A stretch of DNA of 43,714 nt, taken from assembly GCF_009733925.1 (NCBI RefSeq), contig NZ_WOEI01000012.1, forward strand, positions 1 through 43,714. Direction: 5' to 3'. Numbering within the stretch: position 1 is the first letter of the stretch; every line of letters begins with the position of its first letter. The notes beneath the pieces were generated by a model. That model was not told where the DNA came from. It was given only the letters and a program-made list of their open reading frames with translations, and did not search any database. Below are positions 7,349 through 17,312 of this stretch, piece after piece. Source of the stretch: Streptobacillus canis. Its GTDB lineage: Bacteria > Fusobacteriota > Fusobacteriia > Fusobacteriales > Leptotrichiaceae. The translations under genes were made by a program, and so were the position numbers.

Positions 7349-9250
7349 ATGTTAAAAATTACTTTGCCAGATGGAGCAATTAGAGAAATTGAAAACATGA
7401 GTGTTATAGAATTTACAAAATCTATATCAACAAGCTTAGCTAAAAAAACAGTTGGAGCTATCTTTAATGGCACGCAAGTAGACATTACATATAACTTAGA
7501 TAAAGATGGAACTATAGAATTAATAACAACAGATAGTGCTAAAGGATTAGAAATATTAAGACATAGTACAGCTCACGTTATGGCTGAAGCTGTTATGAGC
7601 TTATTTCCTACAACAAAAGTAACTATAGGACCAGCTATAGAAAATAGATTCTATTATGACTTTGATACAGAAAGACCATTTACTGAAGAAGATTTAGCAA
7701 ATATAGAAAAAGAAATGAAAAGATTAATTAAATTAAATGAAAAATTCTCAAGAACAGTTTGGTCAAGAGAAGAAGCTAGAAAACATTTCGAAAACGAAGG
7801 ACAAAACTATAAAGTAGAAATACTTGATTCTTTAGAAGGAGATGAATTTAGTATCTATACTCAAGGTAACTTTACTGACTTATGTAGAGGAACTCACTTA
7901 CCTTCAACAGGATACATTAAAGCATTTAAATTATTAAACTCTGCAGGTGCTTACTGGAGAGGAGATTCTAATAATAAAATGTTACAAAGAATTTATGGAA
8001 CAGCTTTCTATAGCCAAGATGAGTTAGATGCATATATCAAACAAGTTGAAGAAGCAGAAAGAAGAGATCATAGAAAACTTGGTAAACAATTAAACTTATT
8101 CTTCTTAGATGAACATGGACCAGGATTCCCATTCTTCATGCCTAAAGGAACAAGATTATTCAATAGATTACAAGAATTATGGAGAATAGAACATAACAAA
8201 CAAGGTTATGATGAAATTAAAACTCCGATAATGTTAGATAAAGAATTATGGGAAATTTCAGGGCACTGGTTCAATTATAGAGAAAATATGTATACATCTG
8301 AAATAGATGAAAAAATTTATGCTATTAAACCTATGAACTGCCCAGGTTCAATTATTGCATATAAAAACAACTTACATTCATATAAAGATTTACCATTAAA
8401 ATATGCTGAAATGGGACATGTACATAGACATGAATTTTCTGGAGCTTTACATGGATTAATGAGAGTTAGAGCATTTACTCAAGATGACGCTCATATTTTC
8501 TGTACACCAGATCAAATTAAAGACAGCATTAAAGAAATAGTTGGATTATATGACAAATACTACAGATTATTTGGATTTGATTTCCACGTTGAACTTTCAA
8601 CTAAACCTGAAAAAGCAGTTGGAGATGACAAAGTTTGGGAAATTTCTGAAAAAGCTTTAGAAGAAACATTACAAGAATTAGGAATTGAATATAGAATAAA
8701 TCCAGGAGATGGAGCGTTCTATGGTCCTAAGATAGACTTTAAAATGAAAGATTCAATAGGAAGAATTTGGCAAACTGGAACTATACAGCTTGACATGAAC
8801 TTACCTGCAAGATTTAACATGAGCTACATAGGTAAAGATGGAGAAAAACACGAACCAGTAATGATACATAGAGCTATGTTTGGATCTCTTGAAAGATTTA
8901 TGGGAATCTTAATAGAACACTATGCAGGAGCATTCCCTGTATGGCTTGCACCAACTCAAGTTAAAATCATGACTATATCTGAAGAACAAGTAGAATATGC
9001 AACAGCATTACATAAGAAATTACTTAACTTAGGCATAGGTGCAGAACTTGATACTAGAGATGAAAAGATTGGATACAAAATTAGAGAAGCTAATGGAGAT
9101 CAAAAAATACCGGTACAATTAGTAATAGGTAAAAATGAAGTGTTAGAAAATACAGTAAATGTTAGAAGATTTGGATCTACTGACAGTGTAACTAAAAATG
9201 TTGATGAATTCATTACAGAATTGTTAGAGGAAATTAATATTAAATTCTAG
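7349..9250 (+). CDS. thrS: Threonyl-tRNA synthetase
   Basis: 633 aa, full family length. It charges tRNA-Thr in the cytoplasm. Domains in order: TGS domain (residues 1-60), second additional editing domain with the H72-x3-H76 pair and CRGTHLP, class II catalytic core from about 240 with Cys331 (MNCPGS, a zinc ligand in this family) and motif 2 in RVRAFTQDDAHIF, then the anticodon-binding domain from about 535. The ATG at 7349 follows AGGAGG. It shares no obvious leader control. The BI-1 family gene follows after 18 bases and is likely co-transcribed up to the terminator at 9961. Confidence 0.97.
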   Translation: MLKITLPDGAIREIENMSVIEFTKSISTSLAKKTVGAIFNGTQVDITYNLDKDGTIELITTDSAKGLEILRHSTAHVMAEAVMSLFPTTKVTIGPAIENRFYYDFDTERPFTEEDLANIEKEMKRLIKLNEKFSRTVWSREEARKHFENEGQNYKVEILDSLEGDEFSIYTQGNFTDLCRGTHLPSTGYIKAFKLLNSAGAYWRGDSNNKMLQRIYGTAFYSQDELDAYIKQVEEAERRDHRKLGKQLNLFFLDEHGPGFPFFMPKGTRLFNRLQELWRIEHNKQGYDEIKTPIMLDKELWEISGHWFNYRENMYTSEIDEKIYAIKPMNCPGSIIAYKNNLHSYKDLPLKYAEMGHVHRHEFSGALHGLMRVRAFTQDDAHIFCTPDQIKDSIKEIVGLYDKYYRLFGFDFHVELSTKPEKAVGDDKVWEISEKALEETLQELGIEYRINPGDGAFYGPKIDFKMKDSIGRIWQTGTIQLDMNLPARFNMSYIGKDGEKHEPVMIHRAMFGSLERFMGILIEHYAGAFPVWLAPTQVKIMTISEEQVEYATALHKKLLNLGIGAELDTRDEKIGYKIREANGDQKIPVQLVIGKNEVLENTVNVRRFGSTDSVTKNVDEFITELLEEINIKF

Positions 9251-9268
9251 TTACTGAAAGGAGTTTGA

Positions 9269-9955
9269 ATGTATAACGATAGAGAGTTAGATAGTAGAAT
9301 TGAAATTGGTATACTTGGTTCATATTTATGGATGGGTATAGGGTTATTAATTACTTTTGGTATTATGTATGCATCATTATTTAATGTGCAGTTAGTACAA
9401 ATATCTGTTACATTAAATAGATTTGCATTCTTAATTATTATTGCAATTGCATTACTTATGAGGTTTGTTGTTGCAAAAGCAAGTGCTATGGTTTTAAGAT
9501 TAGTGTTTATTGCATATTCATCATTTTTAGGAATACTTTTAATTCCAATAATGTATGTATATGAAACTGCATCAATACTTACTATACTTGGTGGTTCAGC
9601 TGCTATGTTTATAGGTATGAGTGCTTATGGTTATTTTACTCAAAATAACTTGGAAGGATATTCAAAATATCTATTTGGTGGAGTACTAGGGATTATTGTA
9701 ATGTCACTATTAAATAGTTTCTTATTTAGAAACAATATGGTAGAGATAGTAATATCTATATTAGGATTAGTGATATTTATAATATATACAGCAGTAGATA
9801 CACAAAGAATTAAATCAATGTTACTTGAAGCACATTATCAAGGTGATATAGAATTAATGGATAAAGTACAGATATTTGGAGCTTTAATGCTTTATCTTGA
9901 CTTTATTAACATTTTCCTATATTTACTATCATTATTTGGTAAAAGAAGAAATTAA
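9269..9955 (+). CDS. Bax inhibitor-1/YccA family membrane protein
   Basis: 228 aa with seven predicted membrane helices and short loops, the topology of the Bax inhibitor-1 (UPF0005/YccA-YbhL) family. Family marks include the C-terminal IIYTAVDTQRIK segment and the helix LDFINIFLYLLSLFG. Bacterial members have been described as pH-sensitive calcium leak channels or as FtsH partners; which applies here cannot be read from sequence. A GAAAGGAG site precedes the ATG. It closes the thrS transcript. Confidence 0.85.
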   Translation: MYNDRELDSRIEIGILGSYLWMGIGLLITFGIMYASLFNVQLVQISVTLNRFAFLIIIAIALLMRFVVAKASAMVLRLVFIAYSSFLGILLIPIMYVYETASILTILGGSAAMFIGMSAYGYFTQNNLEGYSKYLFGGVLGIIVMSLLNSFLFRNNMVEIVISILGLVIFIIYTAVDTQRIKSMLLEAHYQGDIELMDKVQIFGALMLYLDFINIFLYLLSLFGKRRN

Positions 9956-9960
9956 TATAT

Positions 9961-9983
9961 TGGGCCTTTTTAGGCCCATTTTT
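9961..9983 (+). terminator. Terminator after the BI-1 family gene
   Basis: TGGGCCT (9961-9967), a four-T loop, AGGCCCA (9972-9978), then Ts. The pnp -35 begins two bases later, so terminator and promoter abut. Confidence 0.85.
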
Positions 9984-9984
9984 A

Positions 9985-10013
9985 TTGTAAAACCTTTAAA
10001 AATATGATAAAAT
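9985..10013 (+). promoter_or_regulatory. pnp operon promoter, extended -10 type
   Basis: TTGTAA at 9985-9990, 17-base spacer, TAAAAT at 10008-10013 preceded by TGA. Transcription should start near 10020, just before the long leader hairpin. Confidence 0.7.
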
Positions 10014-10023
10014 ATAGAGTAAT

Positions 10024-10094
10024 AAAGAGAGTGGAGTAAGTAATTTTAAAGAACTTTTAGATAAGAGTTTTTTAATGTTATTTGCTCACTCTTT
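10024..10094 (+). promoter_or_regulatory. Long leader hairpin in the pnp 5' UTR
   Basis: Three stacked stems are visible. Outer: AAAGAG (10024-10029) with CTCTTT (10089-10094). Middle: ten pairs, 10034-10043 with 10078-10087, two of them G-U. Inner: eleven pairs, 10048-10058 with 10063-10073, closed by an AGAT loop, two of them G-U. Only small internal loops interrupt it, making an approximately 70-base rod at the very start of the transcript. In enterobacteria the pnp leader forms a duplex cut by RNase III, after which PNPase represses its own translation. A similar logic here is an inference. Confidence 0.6.
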
Positions 10095-10117
10095 AAATAA
10101 AAAATAGGAGGACAAAA

Positions 10118-12322
10118 ATGTTTGACAAAAAAGTATACATTTTAGATGTAGCGGGTAAAGAAGTTAAAGTAGAAACTGGAGAAATTGCTAGACAAGCAGG
10201 AGGATCAGTTGTAGTAACTAAAGGTGGAACTACTGTTTTAGTTACAACTACTAGAAGTAAAGAAGTAAAAGATGGACAAGACTTCTTCCCATTAACTGTA
10301 GACTATATAGAAAAATTCTATGCTACAGGTAAATTCCCAGGAGGGTTTATTAAAAGAGAATCTAAACCATCTACTGAAGAAATTTTAATATCAAGATTAA
10401 TTGATAGACCAATAAGACCTTTATTCCCTGAAGGATTCTTTAATGCGGTACACGTAGTAATTAACGTAATAAGTTATGATGGTATTAATATGCCAGAAGA
10501 TATTGCAACTATAGGGGTATCATTTGCTTTAGGATTATCAGATATTCCATTTAGCGGTCCAGTAGCAGGAGTTACTGTAGGATATATGAATGGAGAATAT
10601 GTAATTAATCCAGATAAAGCACAAAGAGATAACATGGATATCTATTTATCAGTTGCTGGTACTAAGACTGCAATAACAATGGTTGAAGCAGGAGCAAATG
10701 AAGTAACTGAAGAAGAAATGTTAAATGCAATTATGCTTGGGCATGAAGCAATTAAAAATATATGTGAACAACAAGAAGCTATCTTAAATACTTTAGGTGT
10801 TCAAAAAATGGAATTTGCTGGTATCTCATATGATGAAAGAGTTACAACTTTCTTAGATAAATATCAAGGAGATTTAAAAAATGCAATATTAGTTCCTGGT
10901 AAACTTGAAAAGTATGAGGCAATAGATAATTTATGTGATTCATTACTTTCAAGCTTTAAATTAGAGATTGCTAAAGAAATGTTAGCAAAAGAAAAAACAG
11001 ATGAAGAAAGATTATTAGAATTAATAGGTGAAAATAAAACTAAATCTATGGATGAATTAGTTAAAGAATTCAAAAAATATTATCATGATTTAGAAAAGAA
11101 AATTGTAAGAGAGTTAATAATTTTTGATAAATATAGAGCAGATGGAAGAAAAATTGATGAAATAAGACCATTAAATACTCAAATAGATGTATTACCTATG
11201 CCACATGGTTCAGCTTTATTTACTCGTGGAGAAACTCAAGCTTTAGTAGTTGCAACATTAGGTTCTAAAGAAGATGAACAAATAATTGATGGTATGGAAG
11301 GAGAATATAATAAGAAATTCTTCTTACACTATAACTTCCCACCATTCTCAGTTGGAGAAGCTGGATTTATGAGAGCACCAGGAAGACGTGAATTAGGACA
11401 TGGAAACTTAGCTGAAAGAGCTCTTAAAGCAGTTATGCCATCAGTTGATGATTTCCCATACACAGTAAGAGTAGTTTCTGAAATTACAGAATCAAATGGA
11501 TCTTCATCTCAAGCTTCAATTTGTGGTGGATCACTTGCATTAATGGCGGCTGGTGTACCTATAAGAGGAACAGTTGCAGGTATAGCAATGGGATTAATTA
11601 AAGAAGAAGAAAACTTTACAGTACTTACAGATATACAAGGATTAGAAGATCATTTAGGAGATATGGACTTTAAAGTTGCAGGGACTAAAAAAGGTATAAC
11701 TGCAATACAAATGGATATTAAGATTGAAGGAATCAATAAGGAAATAATGGAAATTGCATTAACTCAAGCACATAAAGGAAGAATGCATATAATCGATGTT
11801 ATGGAAGCGACTATTCCAGCACCAAGACCTAATTTACCTGAAAATGCACCTAAGATAATTAACTTAAGAATTGATCCAGGTAAGATAGCTGCATTAATTG
11901 GACCAGCAGGGAAAGTTATTAAATCTATCATTGAAGAAACTGGAGTTAAGATAGATGTTGAAGATGATGGAAGAGTAGCAATATTTGGTATAGATCAAGC
12001 TATGATGGAAAGAGCATTTGAACTTGTAAATCAATATACATTAACAGTAGAACTAGATAAAGTATACAAAGGAAGAATTACAAAACTGGCTAAATTTGGA
12101 GCGTTCGTAGAACTTGCACCAGGTACAGAAGGACTATTACATATTTCAGAAATTTCTCATAAGAGAATTAAACAAGTTGAGGATGTATTAAATGTTGATG
12201 ATATGGTGGATGTTAAAGTAATAGCTATTGAAGATAACAATAAATTTAGTTTAAGTATGAAAGCATTAATTGAAAAGGAAACAGAAGAAGTTAAAGAAGA
12301 AAAAGTAAACGAAGGAGAGTAA
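10118..12322 (+). CDS. pnp: Polyribonucleotide nucleotidyltransferase (PNPase)
   Basis: 734 aa. A phosphorolytic 3'-5' exoribonuclease of RNA decay. Two RNase PH-like halves are clear (about residues 10-230 and 320-545) with FFPLTVDY and the RPLFPEGF stretch in the first and GRRELGHGNLAERAL plus ITESNGSSSQASICGG in the second. The KH domain follows at about 560-615 (GKIAALIGPAGKVIK) and an S1 domain at about 625-700. The acidic/lysine tail is short. The ATG follows AGGAGG, and a leader hairpin lies upstream. It heads a run of eight closely spaced genes ending at 19628. Confidence 0.97.
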   Translation: MFDKKVYILDVAGKEVKVETGEIARQAGGSVVVTKGGTTVLVTTTRSKEVKDGQDFFPLTVDYIEKFYATGKFPGGFIKRESKPSTEEILISRLIDRPIRPLFPEGFFNAVHVVINVISYDGINMPEDIATIGVSFALGLSDIPFSGPVAGVTVGYMNGEYVINPDKAQRDNMDIYLSVAGTKTAITMVEAGANEVTEEEMLNAIMLGHEAIKNICEQQEAILNTLGVQKMEFAGISYDERVTTFLDKYQGDLKNAILVPGKLEKYEAIDNLCDSLLSSFKLEIAKEMLAKEKTDEERLLELIGENKTKSMDELVKEFKKYYHDLEKKIVRELIIFDKYRADGRKIDEIRPLNTQIDVLPMPHGSALFTRGETQALVVATLGSKEDEQIIDGMEGEYNKKFFLHYNFPPFSVGEAGFMRAPGRRELGHGNLAERALKAVMPSVDDFPYTVRVVSEITESNGSSSQASICGGSLALMAAGVPIRGTVAGIAMGLIKEEENFTVLTDIQGLEDHLGDMDFKVAGTKKGITAIQMDIKIEGINKEIMEIALTQAHKGRMHIIDVMEATIPAPRPNLPENAPKIINLRIDPGKIAALIGPAGKVIKSIIEETGVKIDVEDDGRVAIFGIDQAMMERAFELVNQYTLTVELDKVYKGRITKLAKFGAFVELAPGTEGLLHISEISHKRIKQVEDVLNVDDMVDVKVIAIEDNNKFSLSMKALIEKETEEVKEEKVNEGE

Positions 12323-12326
12323 GGGT

Positions 12327-12896
12327 ATGTTAAACAAAATGAATTTGCCTAACAAATTAACTATAGTTAGAATAATATTAACACCAATATTATTACTACT
12401 TATGTTATTTAAATATGAAGGGAATCATGGAACATTCTCAGCTGTAATGTTACACGTATTAGTTGTTTTACTATTTGCAGGAATAGCATTAACAGACTTT
12501 TTTGATGGATATATTGCAAGAAGAGATAACTTAGTTACAAATTTTGGGAAATTACTAGACCCTATAGCTGATAAAGTATTTGTTTTCTCAGTTTTAATAG
12601 TTTTAGTAAAATACAATTTATTATCAATTTGGTTAGTATTAATATTACTTACAAGAGAGTTTGTAGTAGTAGCAATTAGAATGGTAATATTAGAAAATGG
12701 TGGAGAAGTTGTAGCAGCAAGTTCTTCTGCAAAACTTAAAACAGCAACACAAATGATAGCTTTACTATTTGCAATCATGTTCCCATTTGGGAAAATTGTT
12801 AATTCTATAGTATTGTTACCTGCAGTAGTATTTTCTATTATTTCAATGATAGAATACTATGACCTTGTTAAAAAATATATAGGGGAGGACATATAA
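12327..12896 (+). CDS. pgsA: CDP-diacylglycerol-glycerol-3-phosphate 3-phosphatidyltransferase
   Basis: 189 aa with about five membrane helices. It makes phosphatidylglycerol phosphate, the first committed step to phosphatidylglycerol. The CDP-alcohol phosphotransferase motif is complete: Asp57, Asp60, Gly61, Ala64, Arg65, Gly74, Asp78 and Asp82. It starts 4 bases after pnp, with the ribosome site inside the end of pnp, and ends 1 base before the next gene. Phosphatidylglycerol is the lipid donor for Lgt, encoded five genes downstream in the same run. Confidence 0.92.
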   Translation: MLNKMNLPNKLTIVRIILTPILLLLMLFKYEGNHGTFSAVMLHVLVVLLFAGIALTDFFDGYIARRDNLVTNFGKLLDPIADKVFVFSVLIVLVKYNLLSIWLVLILLTREFVVVAIRMVILENGGEVVAASSSAKLKTATQMIALLFAIMFPFGKIVNSIVLLPAVVFSIISMIEYYDLVKKYIGEDI

Positions 12897-12897
12897 A

Positions 12898-15510
12898 TTG
12901 GAATTTAAACAAAGTATAGAAGAAGTTTTAAAAAATCAAGAAGTTGATAGAAACTTAGGTCTTACTGAAGCAGAAGCTGCAAGAAGACTTGAAAAATATG
13001 GTGAAAATAAATTAGAAGAAGGTAAGAAAAAAACATTACTTGCTAGATTTGTTGATCAATTAAAAGACGTTTTAATTTATGTATTAATAGTTGCATCTAT
13101 ATTAAACGTAATAGCTCATTATCCAGATGGATTTACTGAAGCTGGAATAATATTAATGGTAGTATTAATTAATGCTGTAGTTGGAGTAGTTCAAGAAGCA
13201 AAAGCTGAAAAAACACTTGAAGCATTAAAGAAATTATCATCTCCAAAAGCTGTAGTTAAAAGAGAAGGAAAAATATATGAAATTGATTCTAAATATTTAG
13301 TTCCTGGAGATATTTTAGTTATAGATGCAGGTAGATATATACCAGCAGATTTAAGATTAATAGAAACACAAAATTTACAAGTTGAAGAATCTGCATTTAC
13401 AGGAGAATCACATGTAGTTACTAAAGATGCAGACTTCATGACAGATCAAGATACATTACCTATGGGTGATAAGTTAAACTTAGCTTACTCATCAACTCTT
13501 GCTACATATGGTAGAGGAGAAGGTATAGTAATATCTACTGGAATGAATACAGAAATAGGTAAAATTGCAAAAGCTTTAAATAGTGATGAAGATAGTACTA
13601 CACCTTTACAAAAGAAACTTGATAAATTAGGTAAGACTTTAGGATACATAGCTATAGTAGTGTGTATAGTTATCTTTGGATTAGGAGTAATTCAAGGAAG
13701 AGGTGCAGTTGAAATGATGATTACAGCAGTTTCACTTGCTGTTGCTGCTATACCTGAAGGATTAGTAGCTATAGTTGCTATAGTACTTTCAACAGGTGTT
13801 ACTAGAATGAGTAAAAATAAGGCAATAGTAAAAAGATTACCTGCTGTTGAAACATTAGGTTCAGTTAATGTAATTTGTTCAGATAAAACTGGTACATTAA
13901 CACAAAATAAGATGACTGTAGTTAAAGAATACTCTATGGATAATAGTGAATTATTAATGAAAGGTTTATCTTTATGTTCAGATGCAACAACTACAGTAGG
14001 GGATCCTACAGAAATAGCTTTAGTTGTTTATGCTGAAAAACATGGATATACTAAAGAAGATTTAAATAATCAATACAAACGTGTAAATGAATATGCATTT
14101 GATTCTGATAGAAAATTAATGTCAACTTTACATGAAAATGGAAATGAATATATTTCATTTACTAAAGGTGCTATAGATAACATCTTAAATATATGTAAAT
14201 ATATCAAAATTGGAAATGAAGTAGTAGAAATTACTGAAGAGCATAAAGTACAAATTCTAGAGAAAAGTATAGAAATGTCTAATGATGCTTTAAGGGTTTT
14301 AGGATTAGGATATAAGGATAGTCCTGTATACTTAGAAAGTGAAGATTTAGAAAATAACTTAACTTTAGTTGGTATAGTTGGTATGATAGATCCTCCGAGA
14401 GAAGAAGTTAAAGCTTCAATACTTACTGCACAAAAAGCAGGAATAAAAGTTGTTATGATTACAGGAGATCATAAAAATACAGCAGTTGCAATAGCTAAAG
14501 AATTAAATATTGCAAAAGATATTTCAGAAAGTATAACTGGGCCTGAAATAGATAAATTAGATAAAGAATATTTCTATGAAAATGTAGAGAAATATTCAGT
14601 ATTTGCAAGGGTTTCACCTGAGCATAAAGTTAATATAGTTGAAGCATTAAAATTAAAAGGAAATGTAGTATCAATGACAGGAGATGGAGTTAACGATGCG
14701 CCATCACTTAAAAAAGCTGACATAGGTGTTGCTATGGGTATTACAGGAACTGATGTTTCTAAAGGTGCTTCTGATATGATATTGCTAGATGATAATTTTA
14801 CAACTATAGTTAAAGCAGTAGAAGAAGGAAGAAATATATATAATAACATTAAGAAAACAATAATGTTCTTACTTTCATGTAATTTAGGGGAAGTAATCTG
14901 TATATTCTTTGCTACATTACTTGGTTTACCAATACCATTAGTTGCTACTCAGTTATTATGGATTAACTTAGTTACAGATACATTACCAGCTATCTCATTA
15001 GGTCTTGATCCAGGTAATAAAATGGTTATGAATGAGAAACCACGTTCTCCAAAAGAAAGTTTCTTTGCAAGAGGAGCTGCAACACGTGCATTAGTTGGAG
15101 GAACTTTAATAGGGTTATTCACTTTACTTGCATTCTATATTGGTTTAAGAGAAGAAGGATTTACAACTCTTGCTCAAATTAGAACATTAAGTGAAGGAGA
15201 TTCAGCTCTTACACATGCAAGAACTATGGCGTTTATAGTGCTTACTGTCTCTCAATTATTCTATTCATATACTATGAGAGTAGAAGATACAACTACATTT
15301 AAAGTTGGATTATTTAGTAACAAATATCTAAATATTTCATTTGTATTAGGTCTTGGATTACAAATATTATTAATTAATATACCAGCAGTTGCAAAAATAT
15401 TTAGAGTACAATCTTTAGGATTATTTGACTGGGATGTTGTAATAATCTTAGCTATAATTCCATTTATAGTTAATGAATTAATCAAAGTGTTTATTAAATT
15501 TAAAAAATAG
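12898..15510 (+). CDS. P-type calcium-transporting ATPase
   Basis: 870 aa, the length and layout of P2-type (PacL/SERCA/PMCA-like) pumps. It has an N-terminal actuator with FTGESHVVTK, a membrane IPEGL motif in helix 4, the phosphorylation site CSDKTGTLTQNK with Asp329, a nucleotide-binding domain with FTKGA, the hinge TGDGVNDAPSLK, and six C-terminal helices including LLWINLVTDTLPA. The IPEGL and NLVTD residues fit Ca2+ export. Mn2+ or Na+ cannot be excluded. The start is TTG at 12898, one base after pgsA, with GGGGAGGA before it. No ATG nearer the N-terminus fits the conserved start. Confidence 0.9.
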   Translation: MEFKQSIEEVLKNQEVDRNLGLTEAEAARRLEKYGENKLEEGKKKTLLARFVDQLKDVLIYVLIVASILNVIAHYPDGFTEAGIILMVVLINAVVGVVQEAKAEKTLEALKKLSSPKAVVKREGKIYEIDSKYLVPGDILVIDAGRYIPADLRLIETQNLQVEESAFTGESHVVTKDADFMTDQDTLPMGDKLNLAYSSTLATYGRGEGIVISTGMNTEIGKIAKALNSDEDSTTPLQKKLDKLGKTLGYIAIVVCIVIFGLGVIQGRGAVEMMITAVSLAVAAIPEGLVAIVAIVLSTGVTRMSKNKAIVKRLPAVETLGSVNVICSDKTGTLTQNKMTVVKEYSMDNSELLMKGLSLCSDATTTVGDPTEIALVVYAEKHGYTKEDLNNQYKRVNEYAFDSDRKLMSTLHENGNEYISFTKGAIDNILNICKYIKIGNEVVEITEEHKVQILEKSIEMSNDALRVLGLGYKDSPVYLESEDLENNLTLVGIVGMIDPPREEVKASILTAQKAGIKVVMITGDHKNTAVAIAKELNIAKDISESITGPEIDKLDKEYFYENVEKYSVFARVSPEHKVNIVEALKLKGNVVSMTGDGVNDAPSLKKADIGVAMGITGTDVSKGASDMILLDDNFTTIVKAVEEGRNIYNNIKKTIMFLLSCNLGEVICIFFATLLGLPIPLVATQLLWINLVTDTLPAISLGLDPGNKMVMNEKPRSPKESFFARGAATRALVGGTLIGLFTLLAFYIGLREEGFTTLAQIRTLSEGDSALTHARTMAFIVLTVSQLFYSYTMRVEDTTTFKVGLFSNKYLNISFVLGLGLQILLINIPAVAKIFRVQSLGLFDWDVVIILAIIPFIVNELIKVFIKFKK

Positions 15511-15529
15511 TTAGAAAGGAGCTGAATCT

Positions 15530-16450
15530 ATGAAAAAAATGATTTTTATCTTGTCTTTAATATTAATTTCATGTTCAAAAAATGAACCTGAAAACAATGA
15601 TGTTAAAGTAATGGACCCTAATGGGATAGAAGTAGAAATTGTTAGTGTAGATTCAGCTCATCTTACTAAAATATTAGATGGAAATCTAGATGATAAAAAT
15701 AACAAATTTTTTAGTGAAGCCGAACTTAAAAAATTTAATGAGAAAAATATAGATGCCAATCAATTATTAAAATATATTGATGAGGCTGAAAATGGTGATC
15801 CTAATGCTATAAATTCTTTATCATATATATACTATTTATTGGGAGAAAATGATAAATTAAAAGAAGTTTTAGAGTTAGGACTTAAGTATAATGTAAAGGA
15901 AGCTATATTTAATTTAGCCCTATTAGAGATGGAAAACAAAAATTTTGAGAAAGCTATTATCTGTTTTGAAAAACTTCCATCAGATTATAAAAAAAGTGAA
16001 ATTGAAAACTTTAAATCAGGTATTTATTTAAATACTGCTTCAATTGCATTAAAAAGAAATGATTACGATAAAGGATTATCTAATCTAATTAAAGCATATA
16101 ATATGGGGATAAAAGAATTGGATTATGAAATTGCCAATATTTATAGAATAAAGGGTGATGAAGATAATTTAGTTAAATGGTTAAAAATTTCCTCAGAATC
16201 AAAAAATATAGAAGCAAAAAAATCATTAGCAGAAATTTACTATTTTAAAGGTGATTTAACAGGAGCTTTAAAGCTTTATCATGAAATATATCAAGCTGGT
16301 GAAGTTGATTATGCACAACATCTATATTTTGCATATTTAAAACTATTAAACAATCAGGAAGCTTTAAAATGGTATAAGATATCGAGAAATTTAGGTTTAG
16401 TAGATAAAAATCCTGAACTTGAAAAACTTAAAGGTTTCTATAATAATTAA
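15530..16450 (+). CDS. TPR/Sel1-like repeat lipoprotein
   Basis: 306 aa. The signal peptide ends LILISC, so Cys15 should be lipidated. A short acidic linker is followed from about residue 80 by degenerate helical repeats of 33-36 residues (for example ANIYRIKGDEDNLVKWLKIS and AEIYYFKGDLTGALKLY) of the TPR or Sel1 type, which bind partner proteins. The ribosome site is AAAGGAG, 19 bases after the ATPase gene. Being next to a D,D-carboxypeptidase and lgt, it may help envelope assembly, but no partner is shown. Confidence 0.75.
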   Translation: MKKMIFILSLILISCSKNEPENNDVKVMDPNGIEVEIVSVDSAHLTKILDGNLDDKNNKFFSEAELKKFNEKNIDANQLLKYIDEAENGDPNAINSLSYIYYLLGENDKLKEVLELGLKYNVKEAIFNLALLEMENKNFEKAIICFEKLPSDYKKSEIENFKSGIYLNTASIALKRNDYDKGLSNLIKAYNMGIKELDYEIANIYRIKGDEDNLVKWLKISSESKNIEAKKSLAEIYYFKGDLTGALKLYHEIYQAGEVDYAQHLYFAYLKLLNNQEALKWYKISRNLGLVDKNPELEKLKGFYNN

Positions 16451-16460
16451 AGAGGTAAAA

Positions 16461-17312
16461 ATGAAAAAAATATTATTAAGTATATTACTCTCTTATGTTT
16501 CTTTTGCTTTTTCTGCAAAATTATCAAGTAATTTAAATGAAGAGATGACAGGAGTACTTACAAGAGATTATAGGACATATAAAAGTATGTATATAGGAGA
16601 TAGTGAGTATAATAAATACTATTCATATAACGAAACTAGTACTAGACCTTTGGCATCAGTTACAAAACTTATGACAGCAACAGTGATATTTGATGAAATA
16701 AATGAAGGTAAATATACTTTAAATACAAAAGTAAGAGTAGATAAGGAAGCATCTAAAGTTCCATATGGAGTGGTATTAAAAGAAAATAAGATATATACAA
16801 TAGAAGAATTACTTCATCTATTAATGATAAATTCTTCTAATTCTGCAGCTTATCAGCTTGCTCTTTTTTCTTCAAATGGAAATGTTGATAATTTTGTAAA
16901 AAAAATGAATAAAAAAGCTAAACAATTAGGACTTAGATCTTTAAGATTTAATACGCCTCATGGATTGCCACCTGTAGATACAAATAGAGGGATGGATGTA
17001 GGAAATGCAAGAGATATATATTTATTAGCGTTAAATGCTTTAAGTAATGAAAAATTACTTGAAATTTCTAGTAAATATACTTATGAGACATCAGATGGAA
17101 TTAAGATTAAATCAACTAACTCTTTGGTAAAATTAGAAGAGGTTTCTGGATTAAAAACAGGATTCCATAGAAGAGCAGGATACAATATAGTTTATTTAAT
17201 TAATAATGGAGATGAAAAAATCATACAAGTAATTTTAGGCTCAAATAGTACAAGTAATAGAGAAAAACTTGGATTAAAAACTTTAGAATTAATGAAAGAG
17301 AGTGATAAATAA
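16461..17312 (+). CDS. D-alanyl-D-alanine carboxypeptidase (S11 family, DacA/PBP5-like)
   Basis: 283 aa from the ATG at 16461, which follows AGAGGT. An upstream in-frame extension to 16419 lies inside the preceding gene and would spoil the signal peptide (residues 1-18). It trims the terminal D-Ala of peptidoglycan stem peptides in the periplasm. All three catalytic motifs are present: Ser66-x2-Lys69 (SVTK), Ser125-Ser126-Asn127, and Lys232-Thr233-Gly234. It ends soon after the catalytic domain, with no PBP5-type C-terminal beta domain or amphipathic anchor, so it may be released or loosely held. Its stop overlaps lgt by one base. Confidence 0.9.
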   Translation: MKKILLSILLSYVSFAFSAKLSSNLNEEMTGVLTRDYRTYKSMYIGDSEYNKYYSYNETSTRPLASVTKLMTATVIFDEINEGKYTLNTKVRVDKEASKVPYGVVLKENKIYTIEELLHLLMINSSNSAAYQLALFSSNGNVDNFVKKMNKKAKQLGLRSLRFNTPHGLPPVDTNRGMDVGNARDIYLLALNALSNEKLLEISSKYTYETSDGIKIKSTNSLVKLEEVSGLKTGFHRRAGYNIVYLINNGDEKIIQVILGSNSTSNREKLGLKTLELMKESDK

